From NCBI GenBank assembly GCA_030267565.1, contig BRXU01000010.1, positions 1,918,501-1,982,500 on the forward strand: a stretch of 64,000 nt of DNA, written 5' to 3'. Below are positions 45,679 to 57,337 of this stretch, one piece after another. The stretch's first letter is position 1; each line of letters begins with the position of its first letter. The DNA comes from Pleodorina starrii. Taxonomy: Eukaryota > Chlorophyta > Chlorophyceae > Chlamydomonadales > Volvocaceae. A model generated the notes under the pieces. It ran no database searches, was not told where the DNA came from, and saw only the letters and a list, made by a program, of their open reading frames with translations. A program made the translations under genes and the position numbers.

Positions 45679-48600
45679 ATGCCTTGCCCTTTTGGCTTCA
45701 CGGCAAACGATGCCGATGACGAGGGAGACGTTTCCAGCGAGGGCGAGGAGTCACAGGACAAGGAGGAGCGGACCAAGGGCTCGGAGGATGAGTCCGAGCG
45801 CCCACGGCCTGCGTCCGCTCTGAAAAAGGACACTTCTGCCAACGGCGTTTCGGAGAAAAAACCGAAGAAAAAGGTAACTTACAGGCTGATTGCACGCTTC
45901 TTTTTGCTTCTACGTTGACGCGGGGTTTACCGAACTTTAGGTGAAGATAGAGGACATGACCTTCGATTTCGATAAGGATCCTGTGTCGTGGTTCTATCAG
46001 GTGAGCTCCGATCGGTGGTTACGCTGCTTGACACTCCGCACAGCATGCGTCTAGAAGCCAGCATGTTGCTTGACCCTCATCCCCAAACCGCAGAACCAAA
46101 TCAAAAGCGAGGCGGAGTTTGCCAAGAAGAAGGAGGTGCTTCGGGCTGAAGCACGCAAACGGTAGGCGTGCCAAGGTTCTTCGGCTGCTGTCGGGCCGTT
46201 CGACTTCGGCCACCCCGACATAACCGCTCGGTTTGCTGAAACAGGTTGGACCAAATCATGTCGAAGAAGAGTAAGGCCGTGGAATGGCCCTCTGACTCAG
46301 ACTTGGATGAGCTGTCAATCCGCAGCAGCGAGCTCTCGGAGCTGGACAGCGACGTGGACTCGCTGGGTTCAATTGTCAGGTCAGGCCTGCGTCTAATCAA
46401 CATCTCGTTAGACAGCGTCTGTTGTTTTTTCATAATTCACGATGTGTGGGTTGGAACCAGGTGCCCCATGTCCCAAGGGCCAGTGCTGCCGTACCACGGC
46501 CCTTACCCCCAGCCACATTCTCAGTTATCCATGTCAGCACTTCCTTGTGCCAAGGAGGCATACATTTCCTTAGTGTTGAAAAGCCATACATGTCCCCTTT
46601 TGCTCCACTCTCTACACGAACAGCTGTGCAAACTCGTGGATCGAGGATGCTCGCTACGGGACGCCAGCGGAGAAGACCATGACGACTGTGGCGTACCTCG
46701 CCCTGGTAGGCTTGCACTGGGAGTATGGCCTTGGAACGGGGTCCAACACGTGCTGCCGTTGATCGCCAAAGCCAGTTTTGGGGGGGTATTGCTAGGCAGA
46801 GCAGTAACACACGTCGCAGCTCTGCGTCTAAGGCTCTGGTGCACCCGGAACAGCAATCAGGTGCTGCCTGCCCCATATCCGTGCATTAGCCGCATTGCGT
46901 TCTCCAAGGACATGCGCGCGCCCTAGCCTAACTTCCGTCAGCGTCACGTCAAACCCACCCTGGGGGTACTTCTTTGGGGTCATCGAAAAGGCGCCGCGCG
47001 ACTCAGGGCTGCGCTACCCAAGCCCTTGCTAAGCGCAAAACAAAATAGTGTCATTGCACATTGCATGACGATGCTGTCAGGTCTTTGTCTACGGGCTCAG
47101 GCCTGAGGTGCACGGGACGTTCCAGCCTCCTGGGCATTGACCATGTGCGGGCCACCGGCTGTCTTGCAGCCGGCGCGTTTCACATTGTCCCACCGAGTTG
47201 AGTCCTCTTTAAATTCTGACCATAAGGATGAGAATAACATGGGAACATTGATGATTGCAGCGACTGCTCGTTCACGTGTCGTGCCGTACACGCCTCGCTT
47301 TAAGTGGCACTCCGGGGGCACCCAGCCGGCGCCTGCCTCCTGGGCGATTTGGGTCTTGCTTTCTGGGCGCTTTCGACTGCAGTTACGCTTTGTTAGGTTG
47401 CCGAATCTTGCTCCTGGGATAGGCACACCGCAGAATCCAAACATAACCGCGACGTTTGCGGCTGTCGCTTTCTTCCCGCATGGCTGCAAAGGGAAATGTC
47501 ATGTCCCCCTTGACACCGGTTCGCGGCAAGTGCCGTGCGGCCACCTACCTTCGGACCCTTGGCTCGGGACACGGGACAGAGAGCGACCCAACCCGCATAC
47601 GCTACGACGGCGTGCCAGTCCTTCGCTCCTCCCGACCCACACCCAGTAGGCGATTGCGCCTCACAGTCGGGAAGGCGAAGGTCTACGATCAGTCCACACC
47701 CACTCCACCTGAACCGTTGGATTTCCCTCCCCCCCTCAGATCGCCATCGCGTTCAGCCTGTACCTGGCGATGCAGGCCGTGACCTCCACCAGGAAGGTGA
47801 GCAACAGGGCGGGAGGGCGCACGCCAAGGCGGGCGGGGCACGCCCAGGCGGGAGGGGCACGCTAAGGCGGGGGGGCCACGCTAAGGCGGGAGGGCCACGC
47901 TAAGGCGGGACTCCAGAGGAAGGGGGGCCAGGCGTGGAGGAAGGGGAAAAGTAAAGCGTCACCTTCGCTTATGCCGTCGAGGGGGAGGAGGCGGGGATGG
48001 GGGGGAAAGCACGGCAAGCTGGGTATTATTCGGCGGCGCCGGGCCACGCTGCGCTTCAGTCCAGTCGTTAGTACAGCGGCCAGTTGCGCCATCCACACTC
48101 GCTCGTCGCGGGCTGCGACTGGACGCACGAGCGCACCGCCGCGGAACCCGAGCCGCCCAGCTTTTGCAGTAGCTGCTGTTACTCGCTCCCCGCATTTCGC
48201 GATCCTGCGCCGCGATTACAGGCCTGCCGCCGGTTCCCAACTTTCTGTCAGTCCGCGTGCCTACCAGCCCTCATCTGTGCAATCCCATGATCCAAACATT
48301 CACAACCCACACCACATGATTCGCAAGATGCTATTGCAAGCGGCCGGCCCCCACCTTCACTTGATGTTGTAACCCGGCCCCGTCTCTGCCTGAACCCGGC
48401 ATGTTTGTGTCGCTCGCCACTGCCGCCACACGACCCTCGCGCGCAGGTGATGGGCGTGCTGTCGAACGGGTTGTGGCCCAACGCCGCCTTTTTGAGCGGC
48501 GCGCTGCTGGGCGGCACTTTCATCGGCGTGCTGCTGGCGGCCCGGTACCGCACGCGGCGCATCCTGCTCATCAGCCAGGTGGCCATGCTGGTGCTCTACT

Positions 48601-49760
48601 CGGCCTTCCTGGTCATTCTGTGTGGTGTGGTGCTGCAGCCCACGTCCGTGGATCCAAAGGTACGGCACTTGGGGGCTTCTAGGGTTCGAGCCTGGGGAAG
48701 TGTGCGGCGCGTGGTCGGGGGGGCTGGGGACTTGACGTCAAAGATGCGTCCACGGACGCGTCATGTTTCGAGGCCGCAACTGGGAAAGGCCGTAACGGGG
48801 CAGCGGGGTTTGGGCGTTGGTGAATAGGGACTGAGGGGATGAGGGACTCGTCGACGTATGCGTTTGCTAAACCCACTGGGCGACCGGGGGCGTCAGGGCC
48901 GATGACTTGGAGCCAGCCCTCCAAATAATTATTGTGTAACGATTAGAAGGCACCATGTAGCATCATGGTTCTCCATGCCGTCGTTCAGCTCCCAGCCCCG
49001 TAAATAAACCTTTCCTGCGCAGCTCGCGAGCTTCCCTAGGCATGCGAGCTTCCCTAGGGACTTTCCCGCAACGTACACCCGGGCGCCCCGTTGAACCGAC
49101 CTCCCGCAACCCTGCCGCATTCCTCCCTGCGCCGCGCCGCGCCTGTCTGTCGCTTCCGCTTTCTCCCGCACCCTCCCCTTCCTCAACCCTTTGAATAAAT
49201 CATTCCACCCTTCATCATGACGCGCTGCGCGCCCCGCCCCTCGCGGCCTCACCTCCCCCACCCCTCCCCACCCCACCCCCGGGCCCCGGTTTATACGTGG
49301 ATACCCCCACCCCGGCCCCCGCTCGCAGCTCCGCGACGTGGCGTGCGTCAAGTACAGCAAGTCCGACCAGGGCTCCCGGCTGTGCAAGATGCTGCCCGCC
49401 ATCGAGAGCGAGCTGGCGGAGCAGATGTCCAACCTGGCGTGGGCGGGCGGACTGGCGGCCACGTGCGCGCTGGCGGTCTTGTCCACCAGCCTGTGGTACC
49501 TGCACGAGCTGGCCTACATTGAGAAGAAGGCCATCAAGCACAAGCGCCGCCACAAGCGCCGGAAGCATTCGATCCCCTGGGACAAGATCAAGATTGTGGG
49601 CCCGGTGACCAAGTGCGGTGCCGGTGGAGGCGCGGCGCCAGGCGGCGGTGGCGGCGGCAAATGCCCGATCGCGCACGGTGGCGGTGCGGCGCCGGCGGCG
49701 TCGAAGTGCCCGGTGGCTGGGATTGGGGCTAAGCCCGCCGCCGCCAAGAAGAACGAATGA
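45679..49760 (+). CDS. Four-transmembrane protein of unknown family (~413 aa)
   Basis: Eight exons, all phase-consistent: 45679-45873, 45941-46000, 46094-46161, 46245-46379, 46624-46705, 47740-47796, 48447-48659, 49329-49760 (TGA). The N-terminal ~150 residues are hydrophilic: a Glu/Asp/Ser-rich acidic part, a K-K-P-K-K-K cluster, a charged helix-like stretch (46094-46161), then a Ser/Asp/Leu-rich part. Membrane segments are about residues 173-195, 212-232, 238-262 and 307-329. The loop between TM3 and TM4 carries two Cys (V-A-C-V-K and R-L-C-K). The C-terminus has a strong basic cluster (H-K-R-R-H-K-R-R-K-H) then a Gly/Ala-rich tail with two K-C-P motifs and ends K-K-N-E. No family is recognised. 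With an even number of segments and no signal peptide both ends probably face the cytosol (inference). The intron before the last exon carries a copy of the 28-bp motif. Confidence 0.85.
47800..47910. repeat. GGGCACGC(C/T)AAGGCGG minisatellite
   Basis: Six to seven imperfect ~16-bp copies just beyond the donor of exon 47740-47796. Confidence 0.85.
49281..49310 (+). repeat. 28-bp dispersed motif, copy 3 (variant)
   Basis: GGGCCCCGGTTTATACGTGG then ATACCCCC, 19 bp before the last exon of the four-TM gene. Confidence 0.7.
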
Positions 49761-52700
49761 ACGCGGCGAGCCTTCGTTCGGTCTTCTTGGCGGCTGACTG
49801 CAGTCCGCTGCACGTGCCGGTCGCACACGCCGTGGCGAGGGACACAGTCGCCACGCTCCGGGCCGCATCCTTGTCGTCCACGTATTGGATTCTTCCGTCG
49901 CCCGAAGAATCCAATGCAAATCTCTGCTGATGGCTCTCCGTTCGGCGTCATTGCGGTTTCAGCCATGGAGGAAGAACATGGACTCTGATTTGGAGGAACG
50001 GCTTTGATCGCACGTGCATTGTGCATGTGGCGGGAAAGGGACGCTCCGCTCTTGACCAACAATGGTCAAGTGTCGGGTTCTCGTTCGGGCCCCCGGCCCA
50101 TCGCATCCTTCACTGTGGCGTCCTTGCCCAATGACTGACGGCCGGGGGACCCCATGACGCGTACGCCGACGGACCTGATTGTGACCTTGACGGACAACCT
50201 TGGCAGGGCCGCTTGATGACATACCGTAACCGCCGTGAGTGCGGGCCCACACCGGGTTCCAGGACGCATCGTACGTCGGCCTGTGCCATCCCGCGCCTTG
50301 CATGTCACCGGGCGGATAACGCTGGCTCTCCGCGCAGACGCGGTGGGGCCACATCAATAAAACAATAATTAAGCAATACTTCCTGACCGGACTTCAGCGC
50401 GCGTACCCGTACAACCGGTGACCTGAGACGGCCGTGTCTGTGCTGTGTTCCGCTGTGCAGTGATGCGCCCCGGCCGTTGTAGCCCGGAGGCAGCGATCAT
50501 GCGTGTCGTTCGTGCATCCTGTACGTGACCTCTAGCTGATTTGTAACCAGTGCGTGCGTTGGTACTGGCGCGCATATTTGAGGAACGCCTCGCGACCGAC
50601 GTCCCCGTAACACACACGAACGACGGGACGACGCGCGCACGGCTCCAGCGTGCATGCTCCCCTCGTGCTGGCGCGGGCACTGAGCGTTGTGCTGGTTGAC
50701 TGTGCTGGACACGTTTCTGCTGTGAACCGTCGGCGTGTATGGACCTGCGGGATGATGACCACCCCAGGTTAGGTAGATACGGGACCTGGATTGCACGGCC
50801 GGCATCGGGAGAGCTCGTTTCCGCTCCTTTGGCATGTGCGAGTGTTGTGGGGTGCTCCTCGACCGACGCTAGGTCAGCCTGGCAGGTGTTTCGGGAAGGC
50901 TTGGGTCGCACTAAATTCAGCCTGGCGAGCTGGCTGAATTTAGTGCGGCTGCCGGAGTTTGGGTTTGGACCGGCCACGCTGGGAGGCGGTGGTGTCGCGG
51001 TGCACATGCGGCAGGTGCCCGGGTGCGTGAATGACGTGTTCAGCGTCGGTTCTGCCAAAAGGCACCCATCCAATTGTAAGGGGGCTTGGTGCCCCCAAAT
51101 AGGTAGCCTTCTGGTTGCGCCGTGGACGACAACTGGTACGAGAGCCTGTCGGGCGCTCAAAAGCTAGCGGGACTCCCTCGCTTCCCAAGTAACTATGAGC
51201 GGCGGACTTTCGGTCACAACCCGCGGCTATGCCTACATGCCTGAAGGCACCTGGACCTGAGGGCACCTGGACCTGAAGGTCGAGGTTGTGCCGATGTGAT
51301 ACCCAACAGTACTCATGGGTGGCGTTAGGATGCTACCCCATTTTCCACTGCCTTCCCATCCATCCAATCTCTGGATTGCATCCGAGGGACACGGCCAAAT
51401 GAATTCAGCACTCATAAAACAGCAACCCGGCAATAGCATCCCGGCGGTTAGCTGGCCAGGGTCGCGGCCCCTTAATACCGCTTCGGAAGGAAAAACGACT
51501 GGCGCCGTCCCTGGTCCCTCCTTGACGTACGGCATGTGTTCTCTAAACGCACAGTGTCGCCCACGCGGCCCCATCCGCCGCGCACGCGTGCACGTGACTG
51601 TGCGCGTGAAAGAAGGTCAGTTGCCCGTCACTCGGGACGAGCGTGCACGAAAGCCGTGGACGCTTACATACGGTAGGGTGATTAACAACGACGCCCCTGC
51701 ATCCGGTCAGCAACATAACAACCGCCGCGCACGCACGTGCCTTACGCATTACGGACATTGCAATGATTGACCAACACACAACTGAGAGCTATGATCATCT
51801 GCGCGATTGGGACCACAACGGTTGTCTTTGAATCGGTTCAAAGGTGCGGAGCCGTGTGGAGCCCGGCCAGAGCGCGAAACAGCCCGCATACCCGGCCCAC
51901 GCCGGCCCCATCAGTGTTAGACGGCACGAAGCGGAGGCGACGTGAGACGGCCGAAAGCGGCAGCAATGCAGAGAGGGCTGCGGTGGGTTGCAGGGCCATG
52001 CACAGCAGCAGCGGCCTGGACGCGGCTCGGTCGTGGCGGCGCGGAGAAAGGCAGCGAGAGCGAGGAGAGGGGGCTCCGCGAGCGAAACGACGCACGACGA
52101 GCCGAAACACGCGAGCGAAACGCGACACGCGAGCGAAACGACGGCTTTGTCGAAACGTGCCCACAAGTTCTTACTTGTATACTTGTATTACTAGTATATC
52201 AGTAGCAATGTATTTGAGGTCCTTCCTGCTCTTCGCAAAACAAGAATGGAACCTATTGAAAGTGCGTGCGGCGCGGGAGCCCTGCATCCAATTGGCAACC
52301 AGCAGGGGGCACGGCCAGCAGCCCAACAACGTCAACAACAGCGGCCCAAGCATGAAGCTGCACATGCCCTGCATCACAGGTATTGGGGGTGGTGTCCGTG
52401 GTCTACTAGTACCAAACCTGCGAAGCACTGTCCGTCAATGCCCGCCAAGCAAGAGCATGCCGAGAGCAATAACCACCGCGCACCCTGCCGCGCCAAGTGT
52501 ACCCTAGTGTACCAGCATACTTCCTCCAGGCGAAGTGCGCCGTTAAGGTCCGCACAGTCCGCAGACCGCGCAGACTGACAAAGCGCATTGCGCGCGCAGG
52601 TAGGTTTCTGTCTGATATGCACAGAATACACGAATATCTTATTATGTTGGGTGCTTGCGGCAACGTATCGAGGTTGATGCAGGGTGCTGTTCGCCGACCT

Positions 52701-53476
52701 TCTCGCCTACCTTGGAAGCTGGCTTAGCAAGGGTGATTCGATCAGGTGCTTGTTTAGTAAGGAGGAGTTAAACAGGAGCAGCTTAGTAAGGGGGAAGTCG
52801 AACAGGACCAACTGAGTGTGAGGCAGCTGGCTTCGTAATGCAGGTACGCAGCTATCAACCCGGTAGGTCGTGCCCGTTGAAAACGAAACTTCGCGACTTC
52901 GCGACTTCGCGAATGTTAAATGCTTTGCAGAAGATAGCGTCAGGCTGTAATCCAATGCCGACGCATGCATATACATAAAAAGGACATGGTTAAGAAATTG
53001 ATGTACGCAAAATGCGTCTGTCCGTATCCATGTCCGCTGGGGGGGCCGGCGCTTGCACAACTTGCTGGAAACCTGCGGGGAAAGGTCCACAAGTTCCACT
53101 TCATAGCATTACTTGCTGCCGTACGTGCTTCCAGCACAGCCGCACATAACCCCAAGTAACAGCCCAAACCGCCGTCCCCTCCCCTTCCACCGCCGCCTCC
53201 GCCACCGCCGCCACCGCCGCCGCCGCCTCCGGCAACGTCGCTTTCAAGCACAGCCATGCATCACCCTAAGTAACAGCCCAAACAACTGTATGTGGAGCCA
53301 CGCACCCAGGCGGCGGCTGCCGCATACCTTAGGTCTCGATCGGACAACCAGAAAGCTACACATGCGCTTCACAGCAGTCCGACACGCGAGTAGCAGCCCT
53401 ATGCCCATCCGCAGCTGTACAACTGTGTGCCACAAGCAACTGCTGCATTCCCCATCAACCGCTCCTGAGCCTCTGG
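49761..53476. other. Convergent intergenic region, no gene recognised
   Basis: 3.7 kb between the 3' ends of the four-TM gene and the IRG-like gene. It contains the hairpin at 50907-50947, a duplicated GGCACCTGGACCTGA near 51245-51275 and GCGAGCGAAACG repeats near 52075-52145. ORFs here have stop-rich alternatives and no consistent splice pattern. Confidence 0.5.
50907..50947. repeat. Perfect 16-bp inverted repeat (hairpin)
   Basis: CGCACTAAATTCAGCC, 9-nt loop, then its exact reverse complement. It lies in otherwise featureless DNA. It could be a small foldback remnant or an RNA hairpin. Confidence 0.9.
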
Positions 53477-56266
53477 CTAGTTCTTGTCCTCCCGCACCGC
53501 CGTCGCCAGCGCCCCCATCAGCCCCTCCTCCTCGAGCACCAGCTTCCCGCCACCGCCACCGCTACCGCCGCCCGCCGCCTCCGCCTCCGCCTCCTCCTGC
53601 AGTGCGCGCGCGCTGACCACGAAGATTCGCTCGTGCGGCAGGTCGTAGCCGCCCGGCACCAGCCGGGACGCGGCCTCGGATGTCTCGGACTTGATATCGG
53701 AGATGGCCTGGTCGCGATTCTTGCCGCCGGGCCTGTGGCGGAGGCTGGGGCAGGTATGAGGAAGCGTAAGGCTAGGGAAGCGGGGCATGCAGGTACTCGG
53801 GTACAGCGGGAAGGCGAGGAAAAGGAAGGAGCCGCAGTGGCTGCTGGGTGCACGGGAGGAACGGGGATGGATGTATGAAGTTATGTTGCGAACTTGGGAC
53901 ATGCCCACCTGTGTGACCAATCGCCCGTAGCGCGTCCCATTGCGTGATCAGCATGTGCTATGTGTGCCGGCCGGCCGGCCGATCCCGAACGCCTTGATTG
54001 AGCTGGTGCGGTCTAAAGGGCAGCTCAGTCCCAGGCAGGGTCGTCTGGCATGCTTACGGTGGGCCAGCGTGAAAGATGTGCTACACTATTGTGCTGTACC
54101 TAGTATTATACAGCTAGTCGACGGCACACACGCATGGTATGACTCACTATGACTCCGAACGTTTCGAGCGCTTTGCAAAATGATCAGCCGCTCCCTCGCC
54201 TGTGCACATGCATGCCCAGCCCATCCGGCACTGCCCCGCATGCGCAGCACCGCTAGTAATACATGTGCGCTACCACCTGTCACGCACGTACTCGGTCTTG
54301 GTTCCCGCGTCCGCCCGCACTCGCCCCCACCCCGCCCCATGCATACGTACAAGTCAGCCACCAGCGTGTCCCCCTTGGCGAACACCACCAGCAGCCGCTG
54401 CCCCTATGCGCCCACAGCAGGTTGGCGTGAAGCTCCTCGAAGCGCCGCTCAATGACCACGATCTGCACGCGGCACGCACGCAGCAGCAGGGCCGGTCGGG
54501 GAGGGGCAAAAGGGAGGAAGGAATAAGAAGAGGGAGGCGGACCTGAACGGTGGGAATGACCGGAATGGAGGCGAATAGGTGCACGCGAAAAAGAAGGCAA
54601 GGTTTGTCGGTCCTGGGCAGCCCCGCGGGAACCGAATGTAATCAGTCGATCGAGGCTGTCGGCTGGAGGCAGCTACTACTTTACGCGCGGCGGCAACTAT
54701 CTATGCGAGAATCACACATGGGTATCAAGCCTGGATGGGCAGTTACCATATGCATATAGGTCCAACTGAACGCAGTCCAGGCCGACCGGGATCAAACACG
54801 CCGTGTATATACCATCCTCCCCATCCAGCCAACCCAAGCCAGTCGCCCCAAGCCAGTTGCTCAGCCGTGCGTGCATGTGTATACACGCACGCATGCATGC
54901 CCGCGCCGCCCGCCCCCCGCCGTACGCACGCACGCACCTGCATCTGGAACACGGCCAGGTGCTGATCCTCCACGTAGGAAGTGGTGTTTGCCGTCAGGGT
55001 GTTGCCGCCGGGGCAGTCCCACAGGGTGATGGGGCTGGCGGGAACATCCCACGATTCCAGGCGAAGGGTGCCCTCGGAGACGGGGGAGATGAGTGGAAGA
55101 CGGGAGGGCGGCGAAACTGCATGCATGGTATGGTGGTGGGGGTGGCGAGGCGATGGTGGTGGGCAAAGGGGCACAGGCAGGGAGCGCTGTTTCTGTACCG
55201 GCAGCAGACGGGTGGCCCCAGAAGGGCCCGGCTTGACTAGACGGCAAGCAGGGGCGTTTAATGGCTAACGAGCGAGTAGCAGTTATATCCTTGCGAAGTG
55301 ATTCGTAATGGCAACCCTAATGCACAGCAGACCGGGGCAGAAGACACGCATCCATGCCCCTTACTGTAAACGACCGAAGTTTATATCTGTAGCCGTGCCC
55401 ATGCGCACCCCAAGTAGAGGTCCTCACACCTGGGGGCTTAGCCCTGATGGCGTGCATCACCAGGTTGCCGCTGATGAGGCTGCTCTTGCCCGCGCCGGTG
55501 GTCCCCACCACGGCGACGTTGAAGCGGTTGGGGTCCAGCTTCAGGCCGGCCGCCTGCATGGCGGCGGTGGCGCGTTCCAGCAGCTCGTTGTTGGCCATGT
55601 GGTGCCAGCGAGTGGGCTGGCGGAGCTCCTCCAGCTCAGCCTGCGGGTTGACGGGGGATTACGGGGAATCACGAAGGAAAACCAAATTTGAGCAAAGGTA
55701 CCCAGATGGTTTAGGAGGCGGGTAGCACGCGGAGCGTAACACCACGTAACAGTGACCCAAAAGGGGCATCGGTGCATACCGTACCTCCCTGGCGAGCTAC
55801 CAAGGGTAATACTCAACCGAACCACGCACTACTGCGACCGAAGCCGTCCAAGCAACAGGGCATTGCATTATGCCACACGTGCGCGCCATACCTGCTTGCG
55901 CCGCGCCTCCGCCTCTGCACGCAGCCGCGCCTCCTCCTGCTCCATCGCTGCGGCCTGGGCCTGGTGCTGCCGCTGAGCCTCGGCTTCAGCCGCTGCACGT
56001 TCCCTCTCGGCGGCTCGCACCGCCTCGGCAGCGGCCGCACGCTCCCTGGCGATGCGCTCCGCCTCCGCCTCAGCGGCGCGGCGGGCAGCCTCGGCACGGG
56101 CAGCTGCCGCCTGGGATGCCGCTTCCGCGGCGGCGGCGGCAGCAGCGGCTGCGGCGCGCTGCCGTTCCTGCTCTTGGGCGGCATGTTCCGCCATTCTTCT
56201 TTTGTGTGCATAATCTACGAAGCGGCCATGATTGACGAGACCCTCCAGCTTTTGGAAGAATCCCAT
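53477..56266 (-). CDS. IRG-like (immunity-related/interferon-inducible-type) GTPase with coiled-coil N-terminus
   Basis: IRG proteins are dynamin-like GTPases known from animals and scattered in other lineages, acting on membranes. Exons on minus: 56266-55892 (ATG; ~125 codons, mostly Ala/Glu/Arg, predicted coiled coil), 55640-55430, 55116-54938, 54462-54347, 53957-53909, about 53735-53477 (TAG). Seen: G1 P-loop V-V-G-T-T-G-A-G-K-S-S-L (about 55490); G3 W-D-C-P-G-G (about 55020); I-V-V-I-E-R-R-F-E-E-L; V-V-F-A-K-G-D-T-L-V-A-D; I-T-Q-W-D, a possible G4 with Gln for Lys; and I-F-V-V-S-A-R-A-L, a G5-like S-A-R. Two problems: in exon 54462-54347 the frame changes at the C-run 54401-54404 (one base short), and the join of 53909 to the last exon does not phase. 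Both may be assembly errors, or the gene may be broken. The first three junctions phase perfectly. Other P-loop GTPases with D-C-P-G-G cannot be excluded. Confidence 0.75.
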
Positions 56267-56504
56267 CTTGAGAGGATTGGGCGGCCCTGTCTCACCGGAT
56301 ATGCGCCTGCGTATGTGTGAACCTACGTATGTTTGTGAGCTGCCGATGGATGCTAGCGTCTACGGCGGGGTTGTGGCTGCTCTCGCTCGAGAGTTACAGC
56401 ATACCTGGGCTGCGCCTCGCTCCTTATAAACTGAATGTTTCGCGTCAATGGCCAAGCACACACTGTCTCAATCCGTCCGGTACGGTCCGGGCGTGAGGAG
56501 TCAC

Positions 56505-56750
56505 GGGTGTGTGAGGACGTAAAAGGTCCGGCGCGAGGAGTCACGGGCGGGTTCGGGCGTGAGGGGCTGGGCGCAAGGAGTCACGGGCGCTGAATGCGAG
56601 GAAGTACAAGGCCGGACGTAAGGAGTCACGGGTACAAGGTTCGGTTCGGTCCGGGCGTGAGGAGTCACGGGTACACGGGTACAAGGTTCGGTTCGGTCCG
56701 GGCGTGAGGAAGTACGAGGCCGGACGTAAGGAGTCACGGGTACAAGAGTA
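56505..56750. repeat. Minisatellite with GAGGAGTCACGGG units
   Basis: About eight irregular copies of G(A/C)GTGAGGAGTCACGGGTAC / AAGGTTCGGTTCGGTCCGGG, including one near-exact 65-bp duplication. Located upstream of the IRG-like gene start. Confidence 0.9.
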
Positions 56751-56889
56751 TTATTGCTGGTTATAAGCATAAAACTACTGATACACGAACTGTATGTTTA
56801 GCAAATTGAAATAGTTGATAACGAAGTTATGTGCTAGGTGAAGGCAAGGTGGTAGCTATTTAGATAGTCGAATCTTATCAGGGGCGCAC

Positions 56890-57337
56890 GCGACACTTGC
56901 TTAGGCGCGCTTCCTGGGCTACGAGGTGGATGCAGAGAAGCAGGCGCTGCGTGCGCGTGCCAGAGGACAAGGTCCGTGCGCTGGAGGAGCTGGTGGGATC
57001 GCTGGAGGCAGCCGAGAAGGCGCAGCAGCCGATCACGTGGCGTCAGGCGGCGCAGGTGGCGGGCAAGATCATGTGTCCATGTCGCTGGCCGTCTCGCTCC
57101 ATGGCCCCGCTGCACGCCCGGGTCATCGGTTTGGCCTTGGCGGGCAAGGCGTCATGGGATGAGGCCATCCCAAACCCCGCCGCGGAGTTGCTGAGGCGCG
57201 CCCGCTTCTTCCTGCGCTTGCTGGAGCTGAAGAATGGCCGCACGTGGTGGGCCAAGCCGCCGCCGCTGCGCCTGCGAGCGGTCGGCGACGCGTCGGAGTT
57301 GGGGTACGGCGGCCTCCTGCCCGACGGCGAGCTAGGG
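56890..57337 (+). pseudogene. Reverse transcriptase/RNase H remnant, DIRS-like
   Basis: Coding-like plus-strand sequence with at least one frame change near 56950. It reads F-L-G-Y-E-V-D, then V-P-E-D-K-V-R-A-L-E-E-L, A-G-K-I-M and V-G-D-A-S-E-L-G-Y-G-G. An F-L-G-(Y/F) end of RT followed by a D-A-S ... G(Y/W)G-G RNase H start is typical of DIRS and related elements. It breaks off at 57337 where the inverted-repeat sequence begins. Confidence 0.5.
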
